A DNA stretch of 64,000 nucleotides from JADCCX01 sp031431475 (GCA_031431475.1 JANPDL010000025.1:186001-250000), one strand, 5' to 3'; shown: positions 24,636-34,284, counted from the stretch's first letter. Notes: generated from the sequence alone by a model not told the origin. Numbers and translations: made by a program.

Positions 24636-25385
24636 CTAGTGTCCCCCGCCTTCGAGATATGCCGCCTGTACGCGGGGATCGGCCAGCAATTCCTTGCCAG
24701 TGCCAGTCATGGTAATCAGGCCATTGACCATCACATAGGCGCGGTGCGCCAGCTTCAATGCGTGGAAAGCGTTCTGCTCGACAAGGAACACGGTCATGCC
24801 TTCGCGCTTGTTCACGTCTTTGATCACCTCGAAAATCTGGCGAACGATGATGGGCGCGAGGCCCAGCGAAGGCTCGTCGAGCAACAAAAGTTTGGGCCTG
24901 CACATCAGGGCCCGGGCAATCGCCAGCATTTGCTGCTCGCCGCCCGATAGTGTTCCGGCGCGCTGTTGCAGTCGCTCCTTGAGGCGCGGAAAGATGGTGC
25001 AGATCTTGTCGAGATCATCCTTGAAATACTGCATGCCTGGTACTGCCGAGCCCATCTGCAGGTTTTCGAACACGGTCATGCGCGGGAAAACGCGTCGTCC
25101 CTCGGGCGATTGCGCGATACCAAGCTGCGCGATGTCATGGGTTTCAGTGCGGGTAATGTCCTGGCCCCGATAAATGATCTTGCCCTCCCGCGCCTGTGGG
25201 GTGCCGAAGATTGTCATCATCAAAGTGGACTTGCCCGCGCCATTGGCACCGATCAGCGTAACGATCTCGCCTTCGTTCACATCAAGATCGACGCCCTTAA
25301 GCGCTATGATCTTGCCGTAGTACGCTTTGACGCCCCTAACCTGCAGCAGGGGGCGCGGAGCGGATATGGCAACAGCGGCGCTCAT
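24636..25385 (-). CDS. livF: Branched-chain amino acid ABC transporter ATPase LivF
   Basis: 249-residue cytoplasmic ATPase. Walker A is GANGAGKST, the ABC signature is LSGGEQQMLAIARAL and Walker B is LLLDEPSLGLAP, all intact. The N-terminal LLQVRGVKAYYGKIIALKGV is typical of LivF rather than LivG. It overlaps livG by 4 bases (ATGA), consistent with equimolar synthesis of the LivF/LivG heterodimer. Confidence 0.96.
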   Translation of the reverse strand: MSAAVAISAPRPLLQVRGVKAYYGKIIALKGVDLDVNEGEIVTLIGANGAGKSTLMMTIFGTPQAREGKIIYRGQDITRTETHDIAQLGIAQSPEGRRVFPRMTVFENLQMGSAVPGMQYFKDDLDKICTIFPRLKERLQQRAGTLSGGEQQMLAIARALMCRPKLLLLDEPSLGLAPIIVRQIFEVIKDVNKREGMTVFLVEQNAFHALKLAHRAYVMVNGLITMTGTGKELLADPRVQAAYLEGGGH

Positions 25386-26296
25386 AATCCGACCTCCGCC
25401 TCGATCTTGGCGACTTCTTCTTCGTCTTCCGCGCCCAGATACGCCGCGATGACCTTGGGGTCGTTCTGTACGTCTTTCGGAGTGCCGTCGGAAATCTTGG
25501 TTCCGTAGTCCAGCACAACGACATGATCCGAAATTTCCATCACCACGGACATGTCGTGCTCGATTAGCATCAGCGCGGTACCCTGTTCGTCGCGGATGGA
25601 CCGCAGGAGCGTGTTCAGTTCGGCACTCTCGCGCGGATTAAGGCCCGCTGCTGGCTCGTCAAGACAGAGCATTTGCGGGTCCGTGCACATCGCGCGGGCA
25701 ATTTCGAGCCGACGCTGGTCGCCGTAGGGCAGATCACCCGCCGGATCATCGGCGCGATCCATCAGCCGGGTTCTCTCGAGCCAGTATTTGGCTTTCTCTA
25801 TCGCAGCCAGTTCCGCATCACGGTAGCGCTTGAGGCCAAACAGGCCACCCAGCGTCCACTGCGAGGCCTGCATCAGGGCGTTATGTTGGCCGACCATCAG
25901 GTTTTCCAGCACGGTGAGGCCGGAGAACAACCGGATGTTCTGGAACGTGCGAGCAACCTTCGCGATGGCCGTGACCTCGAAATCGGGCATGCGCTCCAGC
26001 AGAAACAGTCTGTCCGCGCCCGGCCGTTCCATGGGGCGGTCACTGTCGGTCAGCGCCTCAATCCGTGTATCGAAATCACCATTTCCATGGCGGAATGCAA
26101 TGCGCCCCTCGGTCGGTTTGTAGAAACCGGTGATGCAGTTGAATACAGTGGTTTTGCCGGCCCCGTTAGGACCGATCAACGCCGTGATCTCGCCGCGGCT
26201 GGCGGTGAACGACAGGTCGTTGATGGCGATAAGACCACCGAATCGCATCGTCAGATGCTCGACCTTGAGGATGGGAATGGACGAGGGGCGCGTCAT
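25382..26296 (-). CDS. livG: Branched-chain amino acid ABC transporter ATPase LivG
   Basis: 304-residue ATPase partner of LivF. Walker A is GPNGAGKTT, the signature segment reads LPYGDQRRLEIARAM (a normal LivG variant of LSGGQ) and Walker B is CLDEPAAGLNP. An insert of about 30 residues after the Walker A helix (FRHGNGDFDTRIEALTDSDR region) and a C-terminal tail make it longer than the 250-residue E. coli protein, as common in rhizobia. Its start shares one base with the livM stop. Confidence 0.96.
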   Translation of the reverse strand: MTRPSSIPILKVEHLTMRFGGLIAINDLSFTASRGEITALIGPNGAGKTTVFNCITGFYKPTEGRIAFRHGNGDFDTRIEALTDSDRPMERPGADRLFLLERMPDFEVTAIAKVARTFQNIRLFSGLTVLENLMVGQHNALMQASQWTLGGLFGLKRYRDAELAAIEKAKYWLERTRLMDRADDPAGDLPYGDQRRLEIARAMCTDPQMLCLDEPAAGLNPRESAELNTLLRSIRDEQGTALMLIEHDMSVVMEISDHVVVLDYGTKISDGTPKDVQNDPKVIAAYLGAEDEEEVAKIEAEVGL

Positions 26297-27699
26297 CAGC
26301 CGTGACCCTCCTTGATCATGTCAGAGCCGATGATCTTGCGCTCCTTGAGGAAGATCGATGGCGCACGCGTGGAGATCAGGCCACGCGGCTTCCACAGCAT
26401 CATCAGCACCATGCCGCCACCGACCAGAAGCATGCGATACTTGGAAGGATCGTCACCGATGTAGGGTTGCAGGAATTCAAGCTCACGTAGAAGTTCACTG
26501 CCGCCGATCAGAACAATGGCTGCGATGACAACACCGATCAGCGAACCCGCGCCACCCAGCACGACGATAGCCAGGATCAGTGCAGATTGCTCGAAGACGA
26601 AGCTCTCCGGCGTGATAAAGCCCTGGCGCGCACCAAAGAAAGCGCCGGCGAAGCCACCAAACATCGCGCCTATGGCGAATGCAGTTAGCTTCGTATTCGT
26701 TGTGTTCATGCCGACTGCCCGGCAAGCGATTTCATCCTCGCGCAATGCTTCCCAGGCGCGTCCAACAGGCAACCGCTTGAGCCGCAACGTGACCCAGGCA
26801 GTGATCAGCGCAAGGACGAGGACTGTGTAATAAAGGAAAATTGTTCGATACGCCGGAGAGGGCTCCAGTCCAAAAAGTGCCGCAAAACCGTTGTCGGAAA
26901 CGCTGAAGGGAATACCGAAAAAATCGATCTTGGGGGCGGAAAGCCCTGCGCCACCGCCCGTCAGATCACGCCAGTTCAGCGCGACGAGATAGATGATTTC
27001 ACCGAAGGCCAGTGTCACGATGGCGAGATAATCACCTCTGAGGCGTAGCACGGGGAAGCCGAGCATGATGCCCCACATCGCCGCCATCACGCCTGCGACT
27101 GGCAGGGCAATCCAGAACGAGAACGGCCAGCCATTCTGAGCCGAAACGGCGGCAAGAAGCGCATAGGTGTAGGAGCCGATTGCGTAGAATGCGACGTAGC
27201 CGAGATCCAGCAGGCCCGCGAGGCCAACCACAATGTTAAGCCCCCAGCCCAACATGATGTAGATCAGGATCAGCACGCCGAAATTATCCACCCATTTCGG
27301 TACAGTACCCCATCCCGAAGTCATGATGACAAGGACAGGAAATATCGCAAGAAAGCCGACGAACAGTGGCAGTGCGACCATCTCGATCTTTTGCATGTCG
27401 AGCTTCGAACCACCCGCCGCCTGTCGTGCGGCCGCTGCCCGTGCCCCGTTCCATGCGAACCAGCTGCGGAGCATGCTGCCGATGAACACGGCACCAACCA
27501 TGCTTGCCAACAAGCCAACGCGCGGCTTCAGCACGATCTCATTGTTCAGCGATTGATCGGTCTTGAGTCCGACGATGAGTCCGAACAGGCCGAGCGCCAC
27601 AAGCGCCGCCCACAGTGCCGCCTTGAGCGCACCCGTCGCATCGAAATGTTCCGAAACCTCTGCCGCTGATGCGGCGTCGGCGCGCACTGGAGCGGACAT
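26296..27699 (-). CDS. livM: Branched-chain amino acid ABC transporter permease LivM
   Basis: 467-residue permease with many hydrophobic helices. The core LNIVVGLAGLLDLGYVAFYAIG and the cytoplasmic coupling loop EDEIACRAVGMNTTNTKLTAFA are diagnostic of LivM. The N-terminal 130 residues add two or three helices (LWAALVALGLFGLIVGLKTD, VGLLASMVGAVFIGSMLRSW) beyond the short form, similar to E. coli LivM. It abuts livH directly, with the start one base after the livH stop on the minus strand. Confidence 0.96.
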   Translation of the reverse strand: MSAPVRADAASAAEVSEHFDATGALKAALWAALVALGLFGLIVGLKTDQSLNNEIVLKPRVGLLASMVGAVFIGSMLRSWFAWNGARAAAARQAAGGSKLDMQKIEMVALPLFVGFLAIFPVLVIMTSGWGTVPKWVDNFGVLILIYIMLGWGLNIVVGLAGLLDLGYVAFYAIGSYTYALLAAVSAQNGWPFSFWIALPVAGVMAAMWGIMLGFPVLRLRGDYLAIVTLAFGEIIYLVALNWRDLTGGGAGLSAPKIDFFGIPFSVSDNGFAALFGLEPSPAYRTIFLYYTVLVLALITAWVTLRLKRLPVGRAWEALREDEIACRAVGMNTTNTKLTAFAIGAMFGGFAGAFFGARQGFITPESFVFEQSALILAIVVLGGAGSLIGVVIAAIVLIGGSELLRELEFLQPYIGDDPSKYRMLLVGGGMVLMMLWKPRGLISTRAPSIFLKERKIIGSDMIKEGHG

Positions 27700-28623
27700 C
27701 TAGACCTTCTCCACTTCAGGTTTGCCGAGAATGCCCTGAGGCAGGAAGATCAGCGTGATTACGAGAATGGTGAAAGCCGCGACATCCTTGTAGTCGATCG
27801 AGAAATAGCCCGACCAAAGGCTCTCTATAAGGCCAATCAGCAACCCGCCCAGCACTGCACCGGGCAGTGAGCCGATACCGCCCAGCACTGCTGCGGTGAA
27901 GGCTTTCACACCGGGAATGAACCCGTCCTTGTAAGAAACAACGTTGTATTTCACGAGCCACATCGTGGCGGCAACGGCGGCCAGACCCGCGCCGATGATG
28001 AAAGTGATTGCAATGGTTTTGTTGACGTTGATGCCGAGCAGCGCCGCCATCTTGCGATCTTGCTCGCAGGCGCGCTGTGCGCGACCAAGCGGCGTCTTCT
28101 GCACGAGATACCAGAAGATCAGCAGCAACACAGCGGTCACCACCATGATCAGAAGGTCTTTGTAAGCGAGTACGACATCGAAATTCGGACTGCGCATCAG
28201 CGTGATGCCGCCGTCGATGATCGTCGGTACTGGCTTGTTGCGAGCATCCTGGCTGACCTGCACGAAGTTGATGAGGAGGATCGACATGCCGATGGCTGAA
28301 ATAAGTGGTGCGAGCCGGAACGACCCGCGCAATTTGCGATATGCGACCTTCTCAATACTCCAGTTGTAAAGACCGGTGACCAGCACGCTAATGATCAGAC
28401 ACACAAGGAGCGCAAGGAACACCGCTGCTCCGCTTGTGCCAAGCACAGCTGTTACGATCATAAACATGATCAAAGCCACAAAACAGCCAACCATGAAAAC
28501 GTCGCCGTGGGCAAAATTCACCATACCGATGATGCCAAAAACCATCGTGTAGCCGATGGCGATGAGGCCGTAGATCGACCCAAGGGTGATACCGTTGATC
28601 ACCTGTTGCAGGAAAACTTCCAT
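27700..28623 (-). CDS. livH: Branched-chain amino acid ABC transporter permease LivH
   Basis: 307-residue inner-membrane permease. The N-terminus MEVFLQQVINGITLGSIYGL and the loop QDRKMAALLGINVNKTIAITF are typical. The start at 28623 has a strong GGGAGGGG ribosome site; the frame is open 20 codons further. It is the first gene of the livHMGF-DUF6867-livK transcript, and its promoter should lie in the 628 bases upstream. Confidence 0.96.
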   Translation of the reverse strand: MEVFLQQVINGITLGSIYGLIAIGYTMVFGIIGMVNFAHGDVFMVGCFVALIMFMIVTAVLGTSGAAVFLALLVCLIISVLVTGLYNWSIEKVAYRKLRGSFRLAPLISAIGMSILLINFVQVSQDARNKPVPTIIDGGITLMRSPNFDVVLAYKDLLIMVVTAVLLLIFWYLVQKTPLGRAQRACEQDRKMAALLGINVNKTIAITFIIGAGLAAVAATMWLVKYNVVSYKDGFIPGVKAFTAAVLGGIGSLPGAVLGGLLIGLIESLWSGYFSIDYKDVAAFTILVITLIFLPQGILGKPEVEKV

Positions 28624-28683
28624 CCACACCCCTCCCGAGGGCGAACCCGCCTGTGCTCCGTTCAACTTTTGCGATGCAATCAT

Positions 28684-29250
28684 CGTACAGGCCGAACGGC
28701 AGCTGTTTCAATCCATATCCCGCAATGATCGGATGCATCAATCCGGGTGAGCCGCTTTTTGGCCGCAAAACTAGCAGAAAGGTGTTTTCGCTAGGAAATA
28801 AATTAATGAGCGAGATATATCACTGGTAAAACAAATATTTTTAGTGAAATAATTTGCATTCAAACATGCTCTGGTTGAGCCTTGAGGGCTGTCTGCAGTT
28901 ACAAGATGACGGTTGGATGAGAGCGGTGCTCAATTCCAGCCCTCCATCATTGCCTGACACCGTCGTTGAAACCGACGAATTTCCACGAGTTTGATGCACG
29001 CCAGAATGTGCCTTGATCAGTTCCGTTTTCATGCATTGCAGAAAAATTCTAGACGGGCTTGCGCGCATGCATGGATTAATGGCAATCGGAGCAAAGAAAC
29101 CGGCGTTAATAGAGTTTGTTTGCGCGCGAACAAAATTGATGAAAACTGTTTTGTGAATCCGAAGCATTTCTCAACCGATCATGTGTAAATCAGTTGGCGG
29201 TGAAAAGCGGTAGAGCACATCCCGGTATCGCGCGGTGGGCCTGAAAGACA
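28684..29250. other. Intergenic region between livH and the GntR gene
   Basis: An AT-rich stretch (about 28780-29180) between two divergently read genes. It must hold the livH promoter on the minus strand and the regulator promoter on the plus strand, but no convincing box pair or operator could be fixed by eye. A 65-codon frame at 28991-29188 has no ribosome site and no coding character. Confidence 0.5.
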
Positions 29251-29901
29251 ATGTCTGTTCAAGAACAAGCAGTCATGATTGATGACGCGAAGAACGTGCG
29301 CCTTGCGGAACTGCGGACACTTTTAGCCGATGATATCGATCTGGCGCGTCTGGCACCAGGTCAATCCGTGACGTTTCAGCAACTTGCCATACGCCTGCGA
29401 TGCACCACTGGCGATGTCCGCGTTGTGTCGGAAGAATTTGCATCGACCGGCCTGCTTGCGCTTCAGGGCGATGGCTGCATCGTCGCCCCGATCAGGCGGG
29501 AGCATCTCCTGCCGCAACTGGACCGGCGATTGATACTGGAGCAGCAGATGGCTGAAGCCGCCGCGCGCAACGGGGCTTTGGCTGATCGCGCTGCCATTAT
29601 GGACCTTGCCCGCTCGATCAAGCGATCAGCCCTTGTCGGCGACCTCGATGGTTATATGGCAGCTGATCGTCGACTGGAAAAAGCGATTGCTGTTGCGGCT
29701 AACCTGCCCGCTGTGGCGGAGCAATTGTTCGCCCTGAAACGCGAGTTTCGCCGCGCCTGGTGTGCCCACAACCGTCTGAGGGATCTCAATATTCCGGCTG
29801 GGCTGCGACAGGCGCTAGTCGATTCCATCCTGGCGGAAAAGCCGGAAGAGGCCAGATTGGCTGTTGCGCATTTCATTGAGTATCTCAGAAAGTCATACTG
29901 A
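29251..29901 (+). CDS. GntR-family transcriptional regulator (FCD type)
   Basis: 216-residue regulator. The N-terminal winged helix (FQQLAIRLRCTTGDVRVVSE, then EFASTGLLALQGDGCIVAP) is shorter and less canonical than most GntR domains. The C-terminal helical FCD-type domain (RRLILEQQMAEAAARNGA and later helices) would bind an organic acid with a metal. It precedes the flavin reductase and the pca genes, so control of aromatic degradation or of the divergent liv operon is possible. No operator was identified. Confidence 0.8.
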   Translation: MSVQEQAVMIDDAKNVRLAELRTLLADDIDLARLAPGQSVTFQQLAIRLRCTTGDVRVVSEEFASTGLLALQGDGCIVAPIRREHLLPQLDRRLILEQQMAEAAARNGALADRAAIMDLARSIKRSALVGDLDGYMAADRRLEKAIAVAANLPAVAEQLFALKREFRRAWCAHNRLRDLNIPAGLRQALVDSILAEKPEEARLAVAHFIEYLRKSY

Positions 29902-29969
29902 CACGCCGCCCTTGACGGGGAGGTCCGGGATCGCGATGTGAGGGATCTGTCTCTCCAGCCCTCGGCGCA

Positions 29970-30470
29970 ATGTCCCTCAATCCTCAAAATTCCGTTTCCG
30001 GCGCGCTCTTTCGAGACGCAATGAGTCATGTCGCCGGAGCCGTTCATGTCATCGCGACCGATGGCCCTGGCGGGCTTGGCGGCGCCACCGCAACGGCTGT
30101 CACCTCCGTCAGCGACGCGCCGCCCAGCCTGCTGCTGTGCCTCAACCAGACCAGTGCTACCTTGCGCCGGATACGCGAGAATGGCGTGTTCTCAGTGAAC
30201 GTGCTGTCAAGCGCGCAACAGGAGGTGGCGACGGTGTTTGCTGGCGCGAGCGGGCTGGATGGTGCTGATCGTTTCCGGGCATCGCACGGCTGGCGCATGG
30301 GCAACGGACCGCCCGTGCTGGAAAAGGCGCTGGCTAGTTTCTGCTGCCGCCTTACCGAGATGACGCCGGTTGGCAGCCACATCGTCATCATCGGTATGGT
30401 GGAACAAGCTGTCACGGGCGCGGAAGTGTCGCCTTTGCTCTATTTCAGGCGCGGGTATCGCGCGTTGTGA
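29970..30470 (+). CDS. Flavin reductase domain protein (HpaC-like)
   Basis: 166-residue FMN-binding split-barrel protein of the flavin reductase family, which supplies reduced flavin to a two-component monooxygenase. Typical blocks are FRDAMSHVAGAVHVIATDG, TATAVTSVSDAPPSLLLCLN, the FSVNVLSSAQQEVA segment and the closing PLLYFRRGYRAL. No oxygenase component lies beside it, so its partner is elsewhere. The neighbouring pca genes suggest an aromatic-ring hydroxylation context. Confidence 0.85.
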   Translation: MSLNPQNSVSGALFRDAMSHVAGAVHVIATDGPGGLGGATATAVTSVSDAPPSLLLCLNQTSATLRRIRENGVFSVNVLSSAQQEVATVFAGASGLDGADRFRASHGWRMGNGPPVLEKALASFCCRLTEMTPVGSHIVIIGMVEQAVTGAEVSPLLYFRRGYRAL

Positions 30471-30489
30471 CGGCTGGAGCTGACAAGTC

Positions 30490-30876
30490 TCAGCCCTTCT
30501 CCATTTCCTCGAAAACCTTCGCCGCTTCATGGAACGCCGTGTTCGCCGCCGGAACGCCCGCATACACCGCGCATTGCATCAGCACTTCCTTGATCTCGTC
30601 CTTGGTCAGGCCGTTATGGATGGCCCCCTTCACGTGGATGCGAAACTCCTCCCATCGACCCAGCGCTGTCGCGACGGCCAGCACGACAACCGAACGTTTC
30701 TTCCAGTCGAGCCCAGGGCGCTGCCAGACGTCCCCCCACGCCACGCGCGTGATGAAATCCACCCACTCCGCGTTGAACTCCGTGCGGTTCTTCAGCGAGC
30801 GGTCGACATGGGCGTCGCCCAGCACCTTGCGGCGGTTTTTTGTACCGTTGGCGATGCGGTCTGCGTCTGTGGTCAT
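30490..30876 (-). CDS. pcaC: 4-carboxymuconolactone decarboxylase
   Basis: 128-residue enzyme of the protocatechuate branch of the beta-ketoadipate pathway that converts 4-carboxymuconolactone to 3-oxoadipate enol-lactone. The CMD motif EVLMQCAVYAGVPAANTAF with a conserved Cys, and the RNRTEF-like start region, support it. The frame is open 27 codons upstream; ATG 30876 was chosen because it overlaps the pcaD stop by 4 bases and fits the family length. Last gene of the pcaB-D-C run. Confidence 0.93.
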   Translation of the reverse strand: MTTDADRIANGTKNRRKVLGDAHVDRSLKNRTEFNAEWVDFITRVAWGDVWQRPGLDWKKRSVVVLAVATALGRWEEFRIHVKGAIHNGLTKDEIKEVLMQCAVYAGVPAANTAFHEAAKVFEEMEKG

Positions 30877-31649
30877 TTCAGGAATTCCTTCATCGCCGCC
30901 GTGAACGCCTCTGGCCGCTCCATGTTCGAGATATGCGATGCATCCAGCGACACCCACTGTGCGCCCCTGATGCGCTCTTTCATCAGCTCCATCATGGCGG
31001 GCGTCGTCGCAGGATCGTGCGCACCGGAGATGAGCAGCACCGGGTTGATGATGCCGCGGATGCTCTCGCGCTGGTCCATATCACGGATGGCGGCGCAGCA
31101 GCCGCAATAACCTTGGGCGGGCGTGCTCGCGATCATTTTCCTGACCGCAGCGATGTCTTTCGGCGCGCGCTCGACAAAGCCCTTCGTGAACCAGCGCTCA
31201 ATAGTGGCGTCCACGATTGCCACCATGCCGTTGGCCGAGACATTGCGGATGCGTCCGTTCCATAACTCAGCTGGTGCCATCAGCGCGGCGGTGTTGGCCA
31301 GCACTGCCTTGCCGATGCGGTCGCGGTGGTGCGTCAGCAGCCATTGTCCCACCATGCCGCCCTTGGAGAGCCCGCAGAAATGCGCTTTCTCCACCTTAAG
31401 CGCATCCATGATGGCAAGCGCATCGCACCCGAGCTGCGCGATGGAATAAGGCTCCGCCTTCGCTACGCTCTTTCCGTGGCCGCGAGAGTCGTAGCGGATG
31501 ATGCGGAACTGGTCTTTCAGGGCTTCCACCTGCGCATCCCACATCGAGAGATTGGAGGAGAGCGAGTTGGAGAACAGCAGCGCCGGAGCATCTACTTTGC
31601 CCTCCACGAGTATGTTGAACGGTTCGCCGTTGATGGTTTTGATGGGCAT
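30873..31649 (-). CDS. pcaD: 3-oxoadipate enol-lactonase
   Basis: 258-residue alpha/beta hydrolase that opens the enol-lactone to 3-oxoadipate. The nucleophile elbow is GLSKGGMVG, with Asp (LISGAHDPATTP) and His (DASHISN) in place. The ATG at 31649 has GGAGAAGGA before it; ten further codons upstream are unlikely to be used. A palindromic repeat separates it from pcaB, which may lower or process the transcript. Confidence 0.94.
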   Translation of the reverse strand: MPIKTINGEPFNILVEGKVDAPALLFSNSLSSNLSMWDAQVEALKDQFRIIRYDSRGHGKSVAKAEPYSIAQLGCDALAIMDALKVEKAHFCGLSKGGMVGQWLLTHHRDRIGKAVLANTAALMAPAELWNGRIRNVSANGMVAIVDATIERWFTKGFVERAPKDIAAVRKMIASTPAQGYCGCCAAIRDMDQRESIRGIINPVLLISGAHDPATTPAMMELMKERIRGAQWVSLDASHISNMERPEAFTAAMKEFLK

Positions 31650-31680
31650 TCCTGTTTCCTTCTCCACTTGTGGAGCCATA

Positions 31681-31790
31681 TCCTGATGGTATCTCGAGGC
31701 TCCGCTTCGCTGCGCACCTCGACATGAGGAGCCGAAACATCCTCATGTCGAGGCGCGAGCCCCTTGGCGAGCCTCGAGACACCATCAGGA
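31681..31790. repeat. Dispersed palindromic repeat between pcaB and pcaD
   Basis: Outer arms TCCTGATGGTATCTCGAGGC (31681-31700) and GCCTCGAGACACCATCAGGA (31771-31790) pair with one mismatch. Inside are CCTCGACATGAGGA and TCCTCATGTCGAGG. Its left half closely matches 56178-56216, so it is a mobile-type intergenic repeat; rhizobial RIME elements are a possible relative. Confidence 0.88.
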
Positions 31791-33188
31791 TCAGGCACCA
31801 GTCATGTACTGCTTCTCGTCCTCATACAGCGCGAGGATGCGGTCGATAAACACGTCGCTTGCGCCCAGATAGGTCGCGGGGTCGAACAGCGCATCGATAT
31901 CAAGCGCTACCGCTTCCGGCATATCCCGCAGCACCTCGCGCAGATGCTGCTTCTGAGCCACCGCCTGCTTGCACGCCGCCTCCATGAAGCTCTTCGCTTT
32001 CGACTTCCCAAGCGCCGGAGCCAGCGCAAAGGTCACGCGCTCCGCCATGATCAACCCGTTGGTGAGTTCGAGGTTGGCGCGCATGCGCTCGGTGTCGACC
32101 TCCAGCCCTTCGAGCATGGTCTGCATGTGCAGGGTCGCGGCACCTGTGAGCAGCAGCAACTCGCGCATCGTGTCCCATTCCGCATGCCAGCCGCCGATGC
32201 CGCGCTCATGCTCCTGCAGGCCCGCCGACAGCATTGTGGCGACGAGGCCCGGCGTGCGCGTCGCGATGGCGATGATCGCAACGGACTGCACCGGGTTGCG
32301 CTTGTGGGGCAGGGTGGAGGAACCGCCTTTACCGGGCGCGGAAGGCTCGAAGACTTCGGCCACCTCGGTTTGCATCAGGAGGGCGATATCGCGGGCGATC
32401 TTGCCGAGAGTGGAGCAGAGGATGCCAAGCTGGGCGGCTATATCTTGAATGCGCGCGCGATTGGTATGCCAGGGCCAAGTCGGCCCGCGATACCTGAACT
32501 TTCCCGGCGACCGTCCCTCGCCCATGGGGAGGTATTGGCGAAATAAGATATCCCGAACCTCGTCTGCCTTGTCACCAAGCGCTGCAAGATTGCCGACTGC
32601 CCCACCGAACTGAAACCAGATGTCGTAGTGAACCGTTCGCAGATCGCTGCTAGTTACGATCGCCGACAGCCATTGAGCCGACTTGAGACCAAAGCTGGTC
32701 GGCAGCGCATGCTGAAGAAGAGTTCGGCCTGCAGTCGGGGTCTTGCGGTGAACCTCAGCAAGCTTGGCAAGAGCATCGCCACATCGTTTCAGCCGACCCA
32801 GTATCTTCCTGAATGCATTGTAGGTGAAAATGGCAAATCCCGTATCAATCACATCCTGGCTCGTCGCCCCGTAATGCACGAACTCTGCCGCCGCCGCGTC
32901 CTTCGCCCGCACCTTCTCCGTCAGCATGGCGACCAGCGGAATCGCCGGATTCCCCGCCAGCGTCGTGCGCCGCCCGATCTCGGAAATGTCGTAGAGGTCA
33001 ACCGCGCAGCACGACGCAATCACCTCCGCCGCCGCTTTCGGAATCACGCCGACCTCCGCTTCCGCCCGCGCCAGCGCCGCCTCGAAATCGAGCATGGCTT
33101 CCAGCCAGCGCCGGTCGGAGAGAATTTCGGCCATCTCAGGGTCGGCGAAGAGCGAGCCGGTCAGGCCGTTGGCATTGAAGGGGGACAT
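31791..33188 (-). CDS. pcaB: 3-carboxy-cis,cis-muconate cycloisomerase
   Basis: 465-residue member of the fumarase/aspartase superfamily that makes 4-carboxymuconolactone from carboxymuconate. The signature GGSSTLPHKRNPV and the segments FVHYGATSQDVIDTG and AGRTLLQHALPTSFGLK mark PcaB. ATG 33188 is chosen; a GTG at 33215 with AAGG upstream is an alternative adding nine residues. It differs from purB in this window, which carries AMPHKRNP. The pcaGH dioxygenase genes and a pcaQ regulator are not in the window. Confidence 0.93.
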   Translation of the reverse strand: MSPFNANGLTGSLFADPEMAEILSDRRWLEAMLDFEAALARAEAEVGVIPKAAAEVIASCCAVDLYDISEIGRRTTLAGNPAIPLVAMLTEKVRAKDAAAAEFVHYGATSQDVIDTGFAIFTYNAFRKILGRLKRCGDALAKLAEVHRKTPTAGRTLLQHALPTSFGLKSAQWLSAIVTSSDLRTVHYDIWFQFGGAVGNLAALGDKADEVRDILFRQYLPMGEGRSPGKFRYRGPTWPWHTNRARIQDIAAQLGILCSTLGKIARDIALLMQTEVAEVFEPSAPGKGGSSTLPHKRNPVQSVAIIAIATRTPGLVATMLSAGLQEHERGIGGWHAEWDTMRELLLLTGAATLHMQTMLEGLEVDTERMRANLELTNGLIMAERVTFALAPALGKSKAKSFMEAACKQAVAQKQHLREVLRDMPEAVALDIDALFDPATYLGASDVFIDRILALYEDEKQYMTGA

Positions 33189-33330
33189 TAGGAACTCTGC
33201 AGATAGGCGTTTCACCTGACCTTAGAGGGTAGATAGGCTCCTGTCATTCTGTCGCGGCGCTGGATCTGGTGCAATTTCCTCACGCAACAGTGATGCGCCG
33301 GTGAGCGCGTTTTGCCGCAGGATAAAACTT

Positions 33331-34284
33331 ATGTTTACCCGTCGCGCCTTCGCCCTGTCCGCCGCAGCGCTCGCAGCTGCGCCTTCATCTGGTTTGTCGC
33401 AATCCGGTCCCATAACTCTGATCGTGCCCTTTGCAGCGGGTGGCCCTACGGATGTTATCGGGCGTATCGCTGCCGACGGGCTTTCACGGCACATCGGGCA
33501 GCGCGTTATAATCGAAAATGTTGGCGGTGCTGGCGGGGCGACAGGCGTTCTCCGCGCCGCCCGCGCCACGCCTGACGGTCGCACGCTGGTCGTCGGCAAC
33601 CTTGGTACCCATGGCGCAGCACCCAGCTCCACTCCGAATCTTCCCTATGACCCGATCGCTGATTTTGAACCCGTTGGCATGATTGCGGCGACCCCGATTC
33701 TGCTCGTCGTCCGCGACAAATTTCCGGCAGCTACTCTTGTGGAATTTGCAACCACGCTGCGGGCAAAGCCAGACGCCTACAGCTTCGGTCATGCCGGACT
33801 GGGCGTGACCTCGCATACGGCTGCGGTGTTGCTGATGTCGGCGATTGGCACGATGCAGACCGGTGTTACCTACCGAGGCACCGGCCCGGCTCTGAACGAT
33901 CTGCTGGCTGGCGTCATCGACTTCATTGTCGACCAGTCTGTCATCATGGTGGAGCAGGTGAAGGCTGGCAAAGTACGGGCGCTGGCAGTTGCAAGCACCA
34001 GGCGGCTTGCGTCGCTACCAGATGTGCCGACCTCTGCCGAGGTGGGTTTGCCAGGCTTCGCCTTAACGGCCTGGAATGCCATCTTCGCACCGAAGGGAAC
34101 GGACCAGGCGATCCTCTCCGCTTTGAACCGGGCGCTCGTCACGGCGCTGGATGAGACTGAGACCACCCAGAGACTCACAGCCTTCGACGCGGAAGTTCCA
34201 GGCGCTGGGGAGGCACGCTCTGCTGATGCACTGAGACGGCATGTCGTCTCCGAAGTGGACCGCTGGCGGCGGGTGCTCCAGTAG
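33331..34284 (+). CDS. Bug-family (TctC-like) periplasmic binding protein
   Basis: 317-residue solute receptor of the tripartite tricarboxylate transporter type. It has a Tat-like signal (MFTRRAFALSAAALAAAPSS), then ITLIVPFAAGGPTDVIGRIA and VENVGGAGGATG-like blocks typical of Bug proteins. The ATG at 33331 follows AGGA at a good distance; a GTG at 33301 is open but would hide the signal. No TctA/TctB membrane genes are adjacent. It is divergent from pcaB with a 142-base gap, so it may bind an aromatic or dicarboxylic acid; that is inference. Confidence 0.88.
   Translation: MFTRRAFALSAAALAAAPSSGLSQSGPITLIVPFAAGGPTDVIGRIAADGLSRHIGQRVIIENVGGAGGATGVLRAARATPDGRTLVVGNLGTHGAAPSSTPNLPYDPIADFEPVGMIAATPILLVVRDKFPAATLVEFATTLRAKPDAYSFGHAGLGVTSHTAAVLLMSAIGTMQTGVTYRGTGPALNDLLAGVIDFIVDQSVIMVEQVKAGKVRALAVASTRRLASLPDVPTSAEVGLPGFALTAWNAIFAPKGTDQAILSALNRALVTALDETETTQRLTAFDAEVPGAGEARSADALRRHVVSEVDRWRRVLQ

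Noticed and set aside
28991..29188. 65-codon frame in the livH upstream gap
   Set aside because: No ribosome site, AT-rich and without recognisable features.
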